DNA of 64,000 nucleotides from NCBI GenBank assembly GCA_027924645.1, contig BSBN01001149.1, positions 1,674,001 to 1,738,000 of the forward strand, written 5' to 3'. The notes under the pieces were generated by a model, which made no database searches, was not told the origin of the DNA, and was given only the letters and a program-made list of their open reading frames with translations. Below, piece after piece: positions 12,640 through 23,682 of the stretch (the first letter of the stretch is position 1; each line of letters begins with the position of its first letter). Position numbers and translations under genes: made by a program. Source of the DNA: Cunninghamia lanceolata (lineage: Eukaryota > Streptophyta > Pinopsida > Cupressales > Cupressaceae).

Positions 12640-13500
12640 TTTGTGGGGTTTCTCAAGACATCAAGACATTTGGACTAGAAGTTAGAATTCAGTTAGTCTA
12701 GGATAACTCTACAAACTCTATCTCTCTTAAGTGAATTATAAAATGAGACCATTTTGATAAAATGTGGGAATTGTTAGAACTAGTAGACTTCAGGAGTAAA
12801 AGTTGGAAGTCCAAAAGTCCAAACTAAATCCATAATCGTTGCACTTTCATTACGGTTTCCAAAAGACTTGGTTTAAGTTTTACGAGGTGATGCAAAGATC
12901 TACCAGACATTGGGACATCCAGACTAATGTCAAAAGTCCTTATGTCCATGCCAACTCCACAAATCTTATATTTATGCTTGAATATTTTCAAATGCTTTGT
13001 TGTCTCTTATAGAATAATGCGAGGATCACCTAGACGTCGAGACATCCAAACTATAAGTTAGAAGTCCTTAAGTCTAAGTTAATCCTGTAAATATTATATT
13101 CTTTATTCATGTTTCTCAAAGATCTAGTCAATTGCAAGGAGGAAATGTGAAGATCTTCTAGACATCAAGACTTTTAAGACTAGAAGTCAAAAGTCTATAC
13201 ATCCAGACTAACTCCACAAATTTTATATTTGTTATTTCACATTTCTTGAAGAATTTTTTAGTTTATGGAATGATGCAAAGAATGTTAGAACATTGAGACA
13301 ACTAGACTAGGAGTTAGAAGTCCACTAAGTCTAGGCCAACTCCATGAACTTTTATTTTTGGTTTGAGACATCCAAAGCTTGGTTTTACCTTTTTGAGATG
13401 TGGTTCAAGGATGTTAGGGACTTCCAAACTTTGAACATAAAAGTTAGAAGTCCAACTATTCACCACAACCCCACAAACCTACTAAAATTTAAAATATTAT
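12640..13500. repeat. diverged tandem array, unit about 127 bp, about seven copies
   Basis: A core of the form GACTAGAAGTTAGAAGTCC recurs with changes near 12,672, 12,803, 12,930, 13,058, 13,184, 13,306 and 13,444. Most spacings are 122-131 bp; the last is about 138. Each unit also carries a GAGACATCC word before the core and an ACTCCACAAA word after it. One isolated unit is present near 14,370-14,420. Copies differ at many positions, so the array is old. Confidence 0.8.
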
Positions 13501-15735
13501 TTAAACTATCTAGATAAATTTTGTGGAATCCCGATCGATGATGGGACATTTGAAAACTTAACCATTTTTTCCTAGGGTACCATTTAAAATTTTAATTTTG
13601 ACGAGTGATATTGAAACCTTTTTCCCTAATGGTTCAATATTTTGAATTTTTGATTAAGTGCATGGGTTTGTGAACTAGGGTTTAGATGATGAAACACATT
13701 CCAAACTTGACACCCTAGTGTTAATAGTCTAGTATAGATTTGAAATAGTAGAAGGCAAGTGTTTTGAAAACCTTCACAAAAAATGACAAATTCAGCTTAG
13801 ATCTCTCATAGGGTTAAGAAGTTTTACTTACAAGTTGTTTATACAAGGGAGATATCTAAATTGTTGAATTCGAAAGCCCTAAATCTTCTTGATAACATTA
13901 AAATGATGAACACCACTATAGGAGATCCAAAATTGATGTAAAACAAATGTACAAGGAATGCCAACACTAAGCTCTACATAATCACTATAAACAAGGATTT
14001 TGAGTTGTAGAGGAAGCACAATATTGCAAGAGTTCAATCTCAAATGAATTCGATGTGCTTGAAAATGAAGGAAAATGTAAATTTTTTAGGGAGTTTGGCT
14101 TCCATGTGGGGGCCATTATTGTGGGAAGGAGGTAGGTGGAATATTGGGCATGAATGGTTGGACATTATAGTGGCATAAAACCTAAGATGGAAGTTGGAAG
14201 TGGAATCCTTGCAAAGAATCTTGAAGCTTTGTTAACTCCTTTGCAAAAAATACTTGGACATCCAAACTTTTAGACTTGAATAGAAGATGGAAGGAGTATA
14301 GGAGAAATCTGTAATCCTGCAAAAGATAAGCTAAAACAAATTGGACATTTATGCAAAAAAGGGGAAATGCAGAGATCAACTAGACATTGGGACTTCTAGA
14401 CCAAAAGTCAAAAGTCCATAAGTTTTCCATAATCTTGCAAAATTGCAAAAAGTTTAAAAAAATCAAATTTCTTCAATGAAACCTATTGAACCTTTTATCA
14501 ATGACTCAAGAACTTAGCCTAGACTTCTATAATCCATTCTCAAGACCAAAATTATCTGGAACTAGAGACTAAACAGAGGAAAAAGAAAAGGCTAAATCAA
14601 ACTAAATCTAACATAAAGAGAAAACAAAAAGAGGGGGTATATATTTTTCCAAAGAGAAAAATAAGGCATGTGTGCAAGGCATAACAAATGGTGAATCTAT
14701 TGGGGAAATGCTCGTGAGCATTTCATGATAAAAGAAAGTTAAGAACCTAAAATCTCTAGTTCATCTCACATTAGGTCAGATGCATGAATACATGACTAAG
14801 GATGAGAAGACCAATTACATTACAACGTTATATATCCAAGAAACCCAAGTGTATGTAATTGTATTCATTCCTCTTCCTTGGGCATAGTAAAGCATTTCAT
14901 ATTCACTAGACTCTAAGCTACATGGCTTTTATCTCACCCTTTAATGATCAGGGGTCTATTCGAATATGTAATATATTTAAGTTGAATTGATCATTGACTC
15001 CATAGACATTACTCAAATATCATCCAGGTGTCCATATACCTGATGGATATATCTTTGATCTTTCTTAAGGTAGAGCTCTATTGCTAACCAAGCATACATA
15101 GCCCTAGTAGAGGTTACCTGAATCACATAGCTATTTAAGTTCTTCTGATATTCTTTATTTTCTTATCTTCTCTTTTTGTATATAGTTTCCTTTTCCTTTT
15201 CACCTTCTCTTTTCTTGATTTTGATATTTTTTCTAGAATTATTATGAAGCTATATCAACTTACAAGCAATGAATCATTTTCCTAGGTTGGGGATCATAGT
15301 GGTAGTCACAAAAGTAAAGGTTTCTAGATTTTTCACTTAATGTTGGGTTTCAAAAACATGCCCTAGCAACCTAAGGAATATTAACATGTGTAGGTATATA
15401 AGGTTTCAAAGGATATGGTCCAAAAGCACTAGATAATTAACTAGACTTCCATTGGAATATAAAACATACAACTTGGTACTAACAGTGTGAACCAAGAAAA
15501 TCTAAACTAATAACTAACCTTATTCCAAGAAATGTCACAAAAATCATCCATATATTTCACCATATTAGATTTATATTATTCAAAAATATGTTGGCAAAAG
15601 AATAACCTAAAGACTAAGCAGAAACAACCAAAAGGACAAGAAAAAAACCAACAACCTAAAAAATAAAGACCTACAACACAAACAAAATAAACCTATACTA
15701 ACTATTTAAAAGGTAGGTACCAACACTACTTAGGC
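13500..15735. other. no gene recognised; region downstream of gypsy D integrase
   Basis: This stretch lies 3' of the integrase of element D on the minus strand and would be expected to hold its 3' untranslated region and 3' LTR. I could not align any part of it with the 5' LTR segment starting at 34,590, so the 3' LTR is lost, displaced or too diverged to see. Short open frames such as 14,182-14,379 show no motif. Confidence 0.45.
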
Positions 15736-16953
15736 CTAAAAGTAGTGCTTCAAGAATTTCCCATTGAAAGACACTAGGACAACTTCTCCTGTAAGTGTTT
15801 GAAGCCTATAAGTATTATCACCAAGGATTTTAGAAATTTTAAAGGGTTCCAACCATAATCTATCAAACTTTGGATGGTCACCTTTCTTTTCATGAGCATT
15901 GTCCAAACACAAGAATAGGTTAGAGATACGAAAGGCCTTGAACTTGGCCCTCTTATCAAACCAACGTTTTACTAAACCTTGATGTTTGGTAAAGTTTTCT
16001 AAGGTTGTATCTTGTTTTTCTTCCAAATGCAACAAATGAAGGAGTTTGGATTCAATTTTGTCATCCATATCCAAGTGGTCATGCATAAATTACAAAGTAG
16101 AGATTCATAGATTGACTAAAAAATAGGATCCAACCCATAAAATAAATGATAGGGTGGGGTTCCCAAATCATTTTAAACTCTAGTTCATTTAGCCCATAGA
16201 GCATATTTTAGTTGTGCATGTCATTCTCTAGGGTTTTTATCAAGCAACTTTGTAATGACTTCAAACAGATTTATGTTAGTGGAATTAGATACACCATTCC
16301 CTTGTGGATAATAATTTGAAGAAAATTTTACTATTATGCTATTATCATAAGTCCATTTAAAAAAATTGAAAGAGGAAAAGACAAGGCCATTATCACATAC
16401 TAGAGCAAAAGGTGTACCAAACCTAGTTATAATGCATTCCTCAAGGAACTTACTTACCACCTCTATTGTGCAATGATTACATGCTTGAACCTCAGTCCAC
16501 CAGGTGCAATAATTAGTAGTACTGAGAATATACTATGTCTTATTGATGATGGTGGATTAATCATACCAATCAAGTCCAATCCCGACTGAGCAAAGTGGCA
16601 CATTTCTACAACATGTTGCAATGGCAATGTTGGATTTCTTTCTTTCATTGTTGATGTTTGGTAGCTATGGAAGGAATGGACATGAGCATGTCATCCTTGA
16701 ATGCTCTGGGCCAATAATAACCAACCTATAAAATTTGATGTGTTATTGCTATCCCTAAACTATTCCCTATTATAAACCTTTCATTAAACTCTTTCAACAC
16801 TTGGGTTGCTTCATCTTTACTCAAACATCTGAGATAGATCCCATCATGATTCCTCCTACACAAGACTTTAGCCTTTATCATGAAGTTATTACTTTTTAGG
16901 TGAAAGGATCTCCTTTGAGTTGAACTAAAATGAACAATACATTTATTATTCAA
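15736..16953 (-). pseudogene. Ty3/gypsy integrase (element D), catalytic Glu lost
   Basis: Fragments in successive minus-strand frames assemble into a gypsy integrase. A damaged zinc-binding N-terminal region (16,726-16,953, followed by a GYYWPRAFKDDM stretch near 16,700) comes first. The catalytic core comes next (16,648-16,221) and a C-terminal domain last (16,086-15,736, with RLWLEPFKISKILGDNTYRL). In the 79-residue core fragment at 16,221-16,460, Asp23 of VCDNG is the second catalytic acid. The residue exactly D-X35 downstream is Asn59 (codon 16,284-16,286) inside GNGVSNSTN, where active integrases have Glu. With several stops as well, this copy cannot be functional. It would have joined element cDNA to nuclear DNA. 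Confidence 0.9.
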
Positions 16954-17019
16954 GACATAGAAAACTATATCTGCATACTATTCATCATGGGTGATAACAT
17001 CCGAGGATAATTGTTGATA

Positions 17020-17560
17020 AGTAATGTGAGGATCAATTTCAGATATAATTCATGTTAAGTCTTTTCCTTTGACTAGCTTCATTAGAGTTATTTCTAAATT
17101 AACAATGACCCCTTTACCTCACCTTTCACCAAGTTCATTATGCATCAGCAAGGTTTTAACGATATGATTTGGGATTATAGCAAACACTTTACTTTTGAGA
17201 ATATAGTGTCTAAATTTCTTAATAGCTCTCACTTTACTTTTGAGAATATAGTGTCTAAATTTCTTAATAGCTCTAACTAAAGTGTACGCTTCTTTTTGAA
17301 TATTTGGATACTTGATCTTACCTTCCTTAAATGGGGTACTCATGAATTCTATAGGTTTTTCATCCCCTTGCTCCTTCTATTGAGTTAGAATTGTTGCATA
17401 TGTATGTTTAGAAGTGAAAGAGTAGATGTAGAAAGGACTAGTATAGTCTAGACTAACTAGGATAGGGGCTTTAGCAATATCTCTTTTTATCTCAACAAAA
17501 TCTTCTTTAGCTTGGGCTGTCCAATCAATCTTAACATCCTACTTTAACATGGTATTGAGT
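17020..17560 (-). pseudogene. Ty3/gypsy RNase H region (element D)
   Basis: Between the RT and integrase fragments on the minus strand, a 74-residue piece at 17,119-17,343 contains the pattern KYPNIQKEAYTLVRAIKKFR. It matches the C-terminal part of the Ty3/gypsy RNase H domain, where a conserved Glu-Ala and an aromatic/basic helix occur. The upstream half (17,340-17,560) is broken by stops. A 15-codon tandem duplication disrupts the domain. The enzyme would degrade the RNA strand of the RNA-DNA hybrid during reverse transcription. Confidence 0.75.
17185..17275. repeat. perfect in-frame 45-bp tandem duplication in the RNase H remnant
   Basis: The same 45-base stretch occurs twice back to back (offset 45, for example ACTTTTGAG at 17,191 and 17,236). 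On the minus strand it repeats the 15-residue unit VRAIKKFRHYILKSK. The copies are identical across the unit although the surrounding pol is badly decayed, which points to a recent replication-slippage event. Confidence 0.9.
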
Positions 17561-18209
17561 GGCCTCACAATTTAAAAAAAACTGTGATGAACTTATGAAT
17601 GAATTTGATCTTACCAAAATAAGACTTAAGTTCATTCTTGCTTCCATGTAAATAAATATTAAGAATAGATTAAACTCTCTTAGGATCAATGGATATCCCC
17701 TCTTTAGAAATCAAATTCCCCAACAACTTGCCTTTAGTCACTCTAAATATACACTTCATTAGATTCAACAAAATTCCATGCTTCTTGCATCTTTGGAGTA
17801 CTTTTCTAAGATTGGCAATGTGGTCACCCCTTTGTTTTGAAAACATTATAAAATCATCCATATATATGATGATACACCTATCAACTAGATCCTTGAATGA
17901 AACATCCATAGCTCAATGGAATGTGGCTCCAACTTTGATCAACCCAAAAGGCATTCACCTATAAGAAAAAATTCCCCACTTTGTTGTGAAGGTAGTCTCC
18001 AATCTATCTTTGTAATTGACCGTGAATTGATTGTACCTTGAGTATCCATCCAAGAAAGACATCATTTGATAACCATTAACTATCTGAAGGACCTCATCTA
18101 AGGATGGTAATGGGTAATTGTCCTTCTTAGAGGCCTTGTTAAGGTTATGAAAATCCACACATAGCCTGATTTCTCCATTTTTCTTTTGAATAGGGACAAG
18201 GTTTTCCAC
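17560..18209 (-). pseudogene. Ty3/gypsy reverse transcriptase (element D)
   Basis: Two adjacent minus-strand fragments (17,955-18,209 and 17,670-17,909) cover the RT palm and fingers. Visible motifs, in order, are NLVPIQKKNGEIRLCVDFHNLN with the first catalytic Asp, NYPLPSLDEVL, MSFLDGYSRYNQ, TTFTTKWGIFSYR, MPFGLIK, and the catalytic box YMDD at 17,853-17,864. KGKLLGNLISKEGISIDPKRV follows. At least one stop lies between the two fragments, before MPFG. Motif order and wording are those of plant Ty3/gypsy elements. Domain order with RNase H and integrase downstream confirms Ty3/gypsy rather than copia. Confidence 0.93.
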
Positions 18210-18757
18210 CCACGTAGAATGTCACACCGAAAAGATGATCCTTGTTGATAATTCCTCATGAAATTATTTGAAAATTAATGGTTCCAATAGTCAATTAACA
18301 AGATGTTACTTCTGTAAGAATGGCTTAGCTCTAGGCTTTAGAAGATTGGTACTTGTGATGATTAAAGTATTGAATGTCTTTAGGTCATCATAACTCCAAG
18401 CTACAACTTCATGGTAATATTTCACATCTTGAACTATACCAACCTTTTCTTCTCAAGTGTAGACTTTATCAAGGAATATGTTTTTGACATCCTTTTCATT
18501 CCTTTACCCTTTGAATCATCACCCTTCTTTGAATTGCTAAGTTGATCAAAATCAAATAATCTTTCCAATTGAATCATTACTTTTGGTATGGTATTATTTT
18601 GTATATTAACTATTCATTCTTCATACACTTCTATTTATTCTCTTTTAGATTTATTAATGATTTGATCCTTGAAAATACTTGAATTAGTAATGAATTTTAG
18701 AATATGCTTGTCATCCTTGAAGACTAGAAATTTGGAATGTGTTAGGTACATAAGGGA
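18210..18757 (-). pseudogene. pol linker of element D upstream of RT
   Basis: No complete domain is seen here. If the element inserted at 18,758-25,882 is removed together with one copy of its AGGGA duplication, the minus-strand reading passes from the RNase H-like region at 25.9 kb directly into this stretch and then into RT. So it is the broken linker ahead of RT. Confidence 0.55.
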
Positions 18758-20985
18758 TGTAGGAGTCAATGACAACACTGAGAGGGGGGGTGAATCAGTG
18801 TTGTGTAAATTCTTAACTTTTTGTAAACTTTACAAGACAAGTAGAAAGGAAGACATTAATGATCTGTTGAGCTCATATGCACAAGACTGATAGTGAAAGC
18901 TGTGAACCAAAAACTTATAAACAAAACAAAAATATGTACACATAGAGATAAATTATGACACAAAAATTTTTGGAGTGGAAAACCCTCTCGGGGTAGAAAA
19001 ACCACTCAAAGTTGACTGACTGGCTTATTCAAAACCTCACTGGTTACATGAAGGTCTCATTAACCAAAGAAGCTTCACTAGCTTTGCAAGATGCCTCACT
19101 GGCACATATAGAGGTCTCACTGACCACAAGCGTCATTGGCATAGGAAGGTCTCATTGACCACAAGCCTCACTGGCAAATACAATCACCATGATAAACATA
19201 TAAAATCGTGTGTGCAAGAAATGATTGCAACTCAATCTGATCTGCACCATTGCATACCCTCATTCATCTCTTTTACATTTTCTAATAGATGCATATCTCA
19301 TCATTTCTTTCAATCCTCTGAACAATTCATCCTTGAAATCACCTGATCTTTCATCAAGAATATTTCACAAAAATGTGTCTTTTTCACTGCAAATTTTTCA
19401 CACATTCATCTGTATTTTCCTTTTAAGAGAATCATAAAATTATCTTCACCATTGCATGTTGATCTGCACAACAACACACCCCCTATCCAAGTACTTGTCA
19501 TGTCATTAAAAATCATGTGACCCTTCACATTCAACTCTTCTCCTGCAATACAAAATGACTTGACTTTTCAAATCCCTCTCATATATAATTTTTTCAATTT
19601 GATTAACATCTCTACAAAAATCAATTTCACTTGTATGACCATTTCCATTCACGAAGGATTTGCAAAAATAAAATCATTTCTCTCAAACAAATCTTCACAA
19701 AAATAATTTTTATACTTTAGGAGTCTTCAATCATAATCAATCTGTCCTTGCAAAAATATCAAATGCAAAATAAAGTCTTCAAAGATTTACCCCTGTAAAA
19801 AAAATATCTTCCATATTTTCAATCTTCAAATCCATTCATATTCCCTTAGAATACATAAAAATCCCTATTCTCCAATGTCATCAAAATATTCTTCTTTTCT
19901 GTAATACAAAATTTCATCTTCATAAAAAATTGAAGATCCTTTCATCTTCTCAAACAAAATCTCTTTCATATTTTTTATTTAAAAAAAAAATCATCTTCTT
20001 CAAACCCTTCATCTTCTCTTGTATATTCACCTGTATTAAAAAAAATTAATGACCCTGCATATATATTTTCAACTTCATCAATCTTTTCATTTTCTCCAAA
20101 ATAAAATACCATAAATGATATCATTTACACAAAATCTTCAGTCAATTCATCTTCTTCATAAAAATCTTCAATCTGCAAAATAAAATCATCTTCAAGAAAA
20201 AACTTTCATGCTTCTCTTCATTTTCTTCTTCCAAAAATCCATCTGCAAAATAAAAATATTCTCCACACAAAAAAAACTTTTAACCTTCTCATCAAAATAA
20301 GAAATATCTCTCAAAATAACTTCCCTTCTTTTTTCTAAAAAAAACTACTCCTTAATATTCTTCTTTCCATGAAGGAGAGTTTAAAAAATAGAAAGAAAAA
20401 AATCTTCATAAAATCTCCCACAAAAATCTCCTTAAAAATAGCTTTGAAAATCTCCTTAAAAATAGTTTTGTAACTTCACATTTTTATTTATGTCATAAAA
20501 TATGACATTTAAAGGGGGTCAACAAGATAGGATAAAAAGCAAACTTTATATATTTAAATAAAGCCATGAAATCGCTTGTTCACATTTCCTCCAAAATCTT
20601 TGTTTTTTTTTTATGTATTTAAATATTCAATGCTTTTGCTCCCCACTTTTTAAGCATATAAAGTCCACTTTGTTTAAATAAAGCAATTTGAGCTCTCCTT
20701 CCAATTTGCTCCCATTAAATATTGGTCTTCAAATATATTTTGATGCTTTTTAATAAATGGAGCTCCAATTAAATAAGGTTCTTCATAAGACAAAGTCCTT
20801 TGAATGAATATTTAAAACATGCCTTTGCTCATCATCATTTAAACATGGCATGAAATATTCATGCCCATTTAAACAAGTTAGCATTTCCTGACTTAGCCAT
20901 AAAGCAACATATCAACCTGAAGTATATGAACAACTCCTGTCAATACCAACACCTTTTTGACATCAATGACAATCTACTTTCATCA
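18758..20985 (-). repeat. 3' LTR (left copy) of the gag-only element
   Basis: This 2,228-bp block begins TGTAGGAGTC and ends TTTCATCA on the plus strand. Near its start the arms CAACACTGA and TCAGTGTTG form an inverted repeat around a G run (about 18,772-18,805). Around 19,030-19,180 there are imperfect copies of a roughly 35-bp unit built on GGTCTCACTGACCACAAGC. The right LTR has one more such unit. It ends directly at the polypurine tract. Confidence 0.93.
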
Positions 20986-21000
20986 ATCTCCCCCTTTGTC
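20986..21000 (-). other. polypurine tract of the gag-only element
   Basis: On the minus strand the 15 bases GACAAAGGGGGAGAT lie immediately upstream of the left LTR. This is the expected position and composition for the plus-strand primer of reverse transcription, and it fixes the element's orientation. Confidence 0.85.
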
Positions 21001-22452
21001 ATTGATGGCAAAACTACCTAATGCATTCTTTCTCTCTCCCCCTTTTTGACATTTGATATCAAAGGCTGAAAAATAACTCCCCTTGAGAACAACTCCACTA
21101 AAAGAAGTTATAGCTTGATCATACCAATTACAGTCACATTGCATAATGAGGACTTTGAAGACATAAACTCATGTTATCTTGTTATCTTCATATCAACAAA
21201 AAAAATTGAGATACCACTTACCAAAAATCTTTGATACCATTGGTCTTTTCAAAAATTGAAGGCTCTAAACACTTTCACAATTTGTTGTTCTAAACTTATC
21301 CTGAAAGCTCTATCCTTGCACATCTGCACCATGAACAACATTTCAAACTTGAGAGCAACAAGATACCATGAAACACACATCTGAAAACTTACATCCTGAA
21401 GCATAATACCACTTCTTGTCACAAAACCACTTATGAAGATGAATACTGACACACTCCTGATGACATCACATGTGATTGAAGGACAAACTTTCCAAACAAA
21501 CAATCTCTTCAATCATCAACACAAATTTGAAGTATGATTATGAAGGCATAAAAATTGACTCCTTTGATATGAATCATATGAAATTGAACTTCATGCAAAG
21601 ACTACACCTTTCACCAATAAAAATTAGCATGAAGACAATATATCACACAAATTACAATCCATGATGATATCATGACCATACAAGAGATGTTCTTGTCAAA
21701 AAAACTTCCATGATAGATACAACATGGACTTTCAACCTACAACCAATCTATTCTTGCACACCCCTTTTTGACATGATAAAGAATGAAGACCATCCTGAAA
21801 TGAATGAAGGCTATCTTGATGAAAACCATCCTCCTATTTCTGCACAAGACACTATTTACAACACCATGTCAAATCTGATTTAAATATAACCACTATCAAT
21901 ACCTTTGCAAAAACAAATGAATTGACTTCTTTCATTTGCAACTTCCTCAACCAACACATTCTAACATCTGAAGAGAACTTCTTGAGAATATCCAAGTCTG
22001 CATATCAACAAACTAACTGCATCAACAAGTTCTTCCTACAACAACACATAACAAGAACACTTTGGACTGTAATATCAAGACAACTCAACCTTTGTAAGCA
22101 TCAACATGATCAAGATCATTTTTTGTTTTTCTTAAAACCAAGTTATTCAATATCATCAAACTCTTTGAACATTGAACTCCTGAACATTCTTTCAACATCT
22201 TGTATGCATACTGAACCAAAGATCACCTGTATCACTATCACATACTGAAGAACAACATAGTTATCAACTCCAATAAGAACTTACAAGACTGATATGAATA
22301 ACATCTTAGCAACCATTATCAGGCATGAGTCCAAAATCATAATAAACAAAACAAGATCATCAAATTGATAATCATCATATGACCTTCTTCCTGAAACTTC
22401 TTGGGGATAATTGATAGGACATGAACAACTCCCCCTTACTTTATGCTATCTA
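21001..22452 (-). other. 3' untranslated region of the gag-only element, no pol
   Basis: This is about 1.45 kb between the gag-like ORF and the polypurine tract. I searched it for RT, integrase and protease motifs in three minus frames and saw none. Plus-strand open frames here (for example 21,922-22,248) have no recognisable motif. Confidence 0.65.
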
Positions 22453-23613
22453 TTATGCAACTGATGAAGTGACTTGTGCAAGATGCACAAGTTTAGAATC
22501 TAATTTTTCTTTACTATCTTTTTGCTTCCAAACTTTCACAGGAGCTTTCTTCTGTTCATGTTTCTTCATCCAAATCTTTTCAACCTTATTCTTTTTCAAA
22601 CCTATCAAACCAGATGATGCTATTCCTCCATACAGTCTGCAACTATATGCTTTGTGACCAGGAGAGTGACACTTGAAACATACAACATTAGTATTTCTTA
22701 TTGAAGCAAATTGATTTCTTCTACAATTAATTGCCTTGTGTCCAAAGTGATTACAATTATAACAATAACCATTAAATGGATAATTATACATGTACATGTA
22801 TGCTTGCCTTGCAGGAGCAATTCTTCTTTGATTATACATTTTGTCTTCAGGGGAAGCAATATGATAATTTAAATCAATCTTCCTTTTAGGAGTTTCTCTA
22901 ACTTTGGAACATTATCCCTTTTCATAACCAAGTCCAGTAGTGTCTCTATGTTGTTTTTGTTTACTAAGCATCTCTTGTAACTTGCTTGTGCTCTCATCCA
23001 ATTTGAGATTCTTTTCCAACTATTTTCTAACATCCTCAATTTCTTTACTTAAAGAAATTATTTTTCCTTCAAGCTTTTGACATTCAACCTTTTTACCCTC
23101 CAAATTAGATTTTGCTTCATCAGCTATCCTCTTTGCTTTCTCAACTTCTGTCTTCAAACTGACAATCAATTTGTCTGATTCACCTGCTTGATTCTTTAAG
23201 TCTACAATCAGGTTTCTAGAATCTTCAAGGTCTTTAAGAGCTTTGTCTTTTGAGTCTCTTTCTTGTTGCAGCTGCAATTCTAATTTCTGGTTCTCCTTTC
23301 TATATCTCTTGAGTTCACTCAAAGCACATATAAGCTCTCCTTCAACATCAACCTCACAAATATCTTCATCAAACTCCTGTTCATCTTCATCATTAGTCTC
23401 AATAGCAAAGACATCTTTTCTTTCATTAAATTCTTTGTTCTCCTTTATTCATAATGATTTCATCCTTTTTATCAAAATTCTCAACCACAGGACCATTCTT
23501 TGTATCAATTCAACAAATCATTGCTAGGCACAACTGAGGCTTGTTTTACCATCTTTTGATCAGCATCTTTCTTTTCTCTATTTGAGATCTTAATTCTATT
23601 CTTCTTACCCATT
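22453..23613 (-). pseudogene. truncated copia-like Gag with coiled coil and two CCHC zinc knuckles
   Basis: The minus-strand ORF begins near 23,613 (MGKKNRIK) and reads to 22,453, about 385 codons, with a few stops and a frameshift. In order there is a short basic start, an acidic stretch (DEDEQEFDED), and a Lys/Glu/Leu coiled coil (23,322-23,020). Next come a KTGLGYEKG-like TGLGYEKG linker and two perfect zinc knuckles. In the fragment 22,839-22,453 these are Cys26-Cys29-His34-Cys39 and Cys54-Cys57-His62-Cys67. A Lys-rich tail follows. The knuckles would bind element RNA for packaging. The usual N-terminal capsid-type (UBN2-like) region is absent, so this is the C-terminal half of a copia-type Gag. 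There is no protease after it. Confidence 0.85.
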
Positions 23614-23667
23614 TTACTCCACTACTAGAACCTACCCAAGTGTATTAGACTTCAAAAAGGGAACCTA

Positions 23668-23680
23668 GGCTTTGATACCA
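23668..23680 (-). other. primer-binding site of the gag-only element (initiator tRNA-Met type)
   Basis: TGGTATCAAAGCC on the minus strand lies two bases inside the right LTR. It differs by one base from the TGGTATCAGAGCC site complementary to initiator tRNA-Met used by plant copia elements. This supports a copia-type origin and minus orientation. Confidence 0.88.
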
Positions 23681-23682
23681 AT

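Noticed and set aside
22421..22657. Cys-rich plus-strand frame with several Cys residues
   Set aside because: It is the antisense of the zinc-knuckle Gag on the minus strand, which has the proper CCHC spacing twice.
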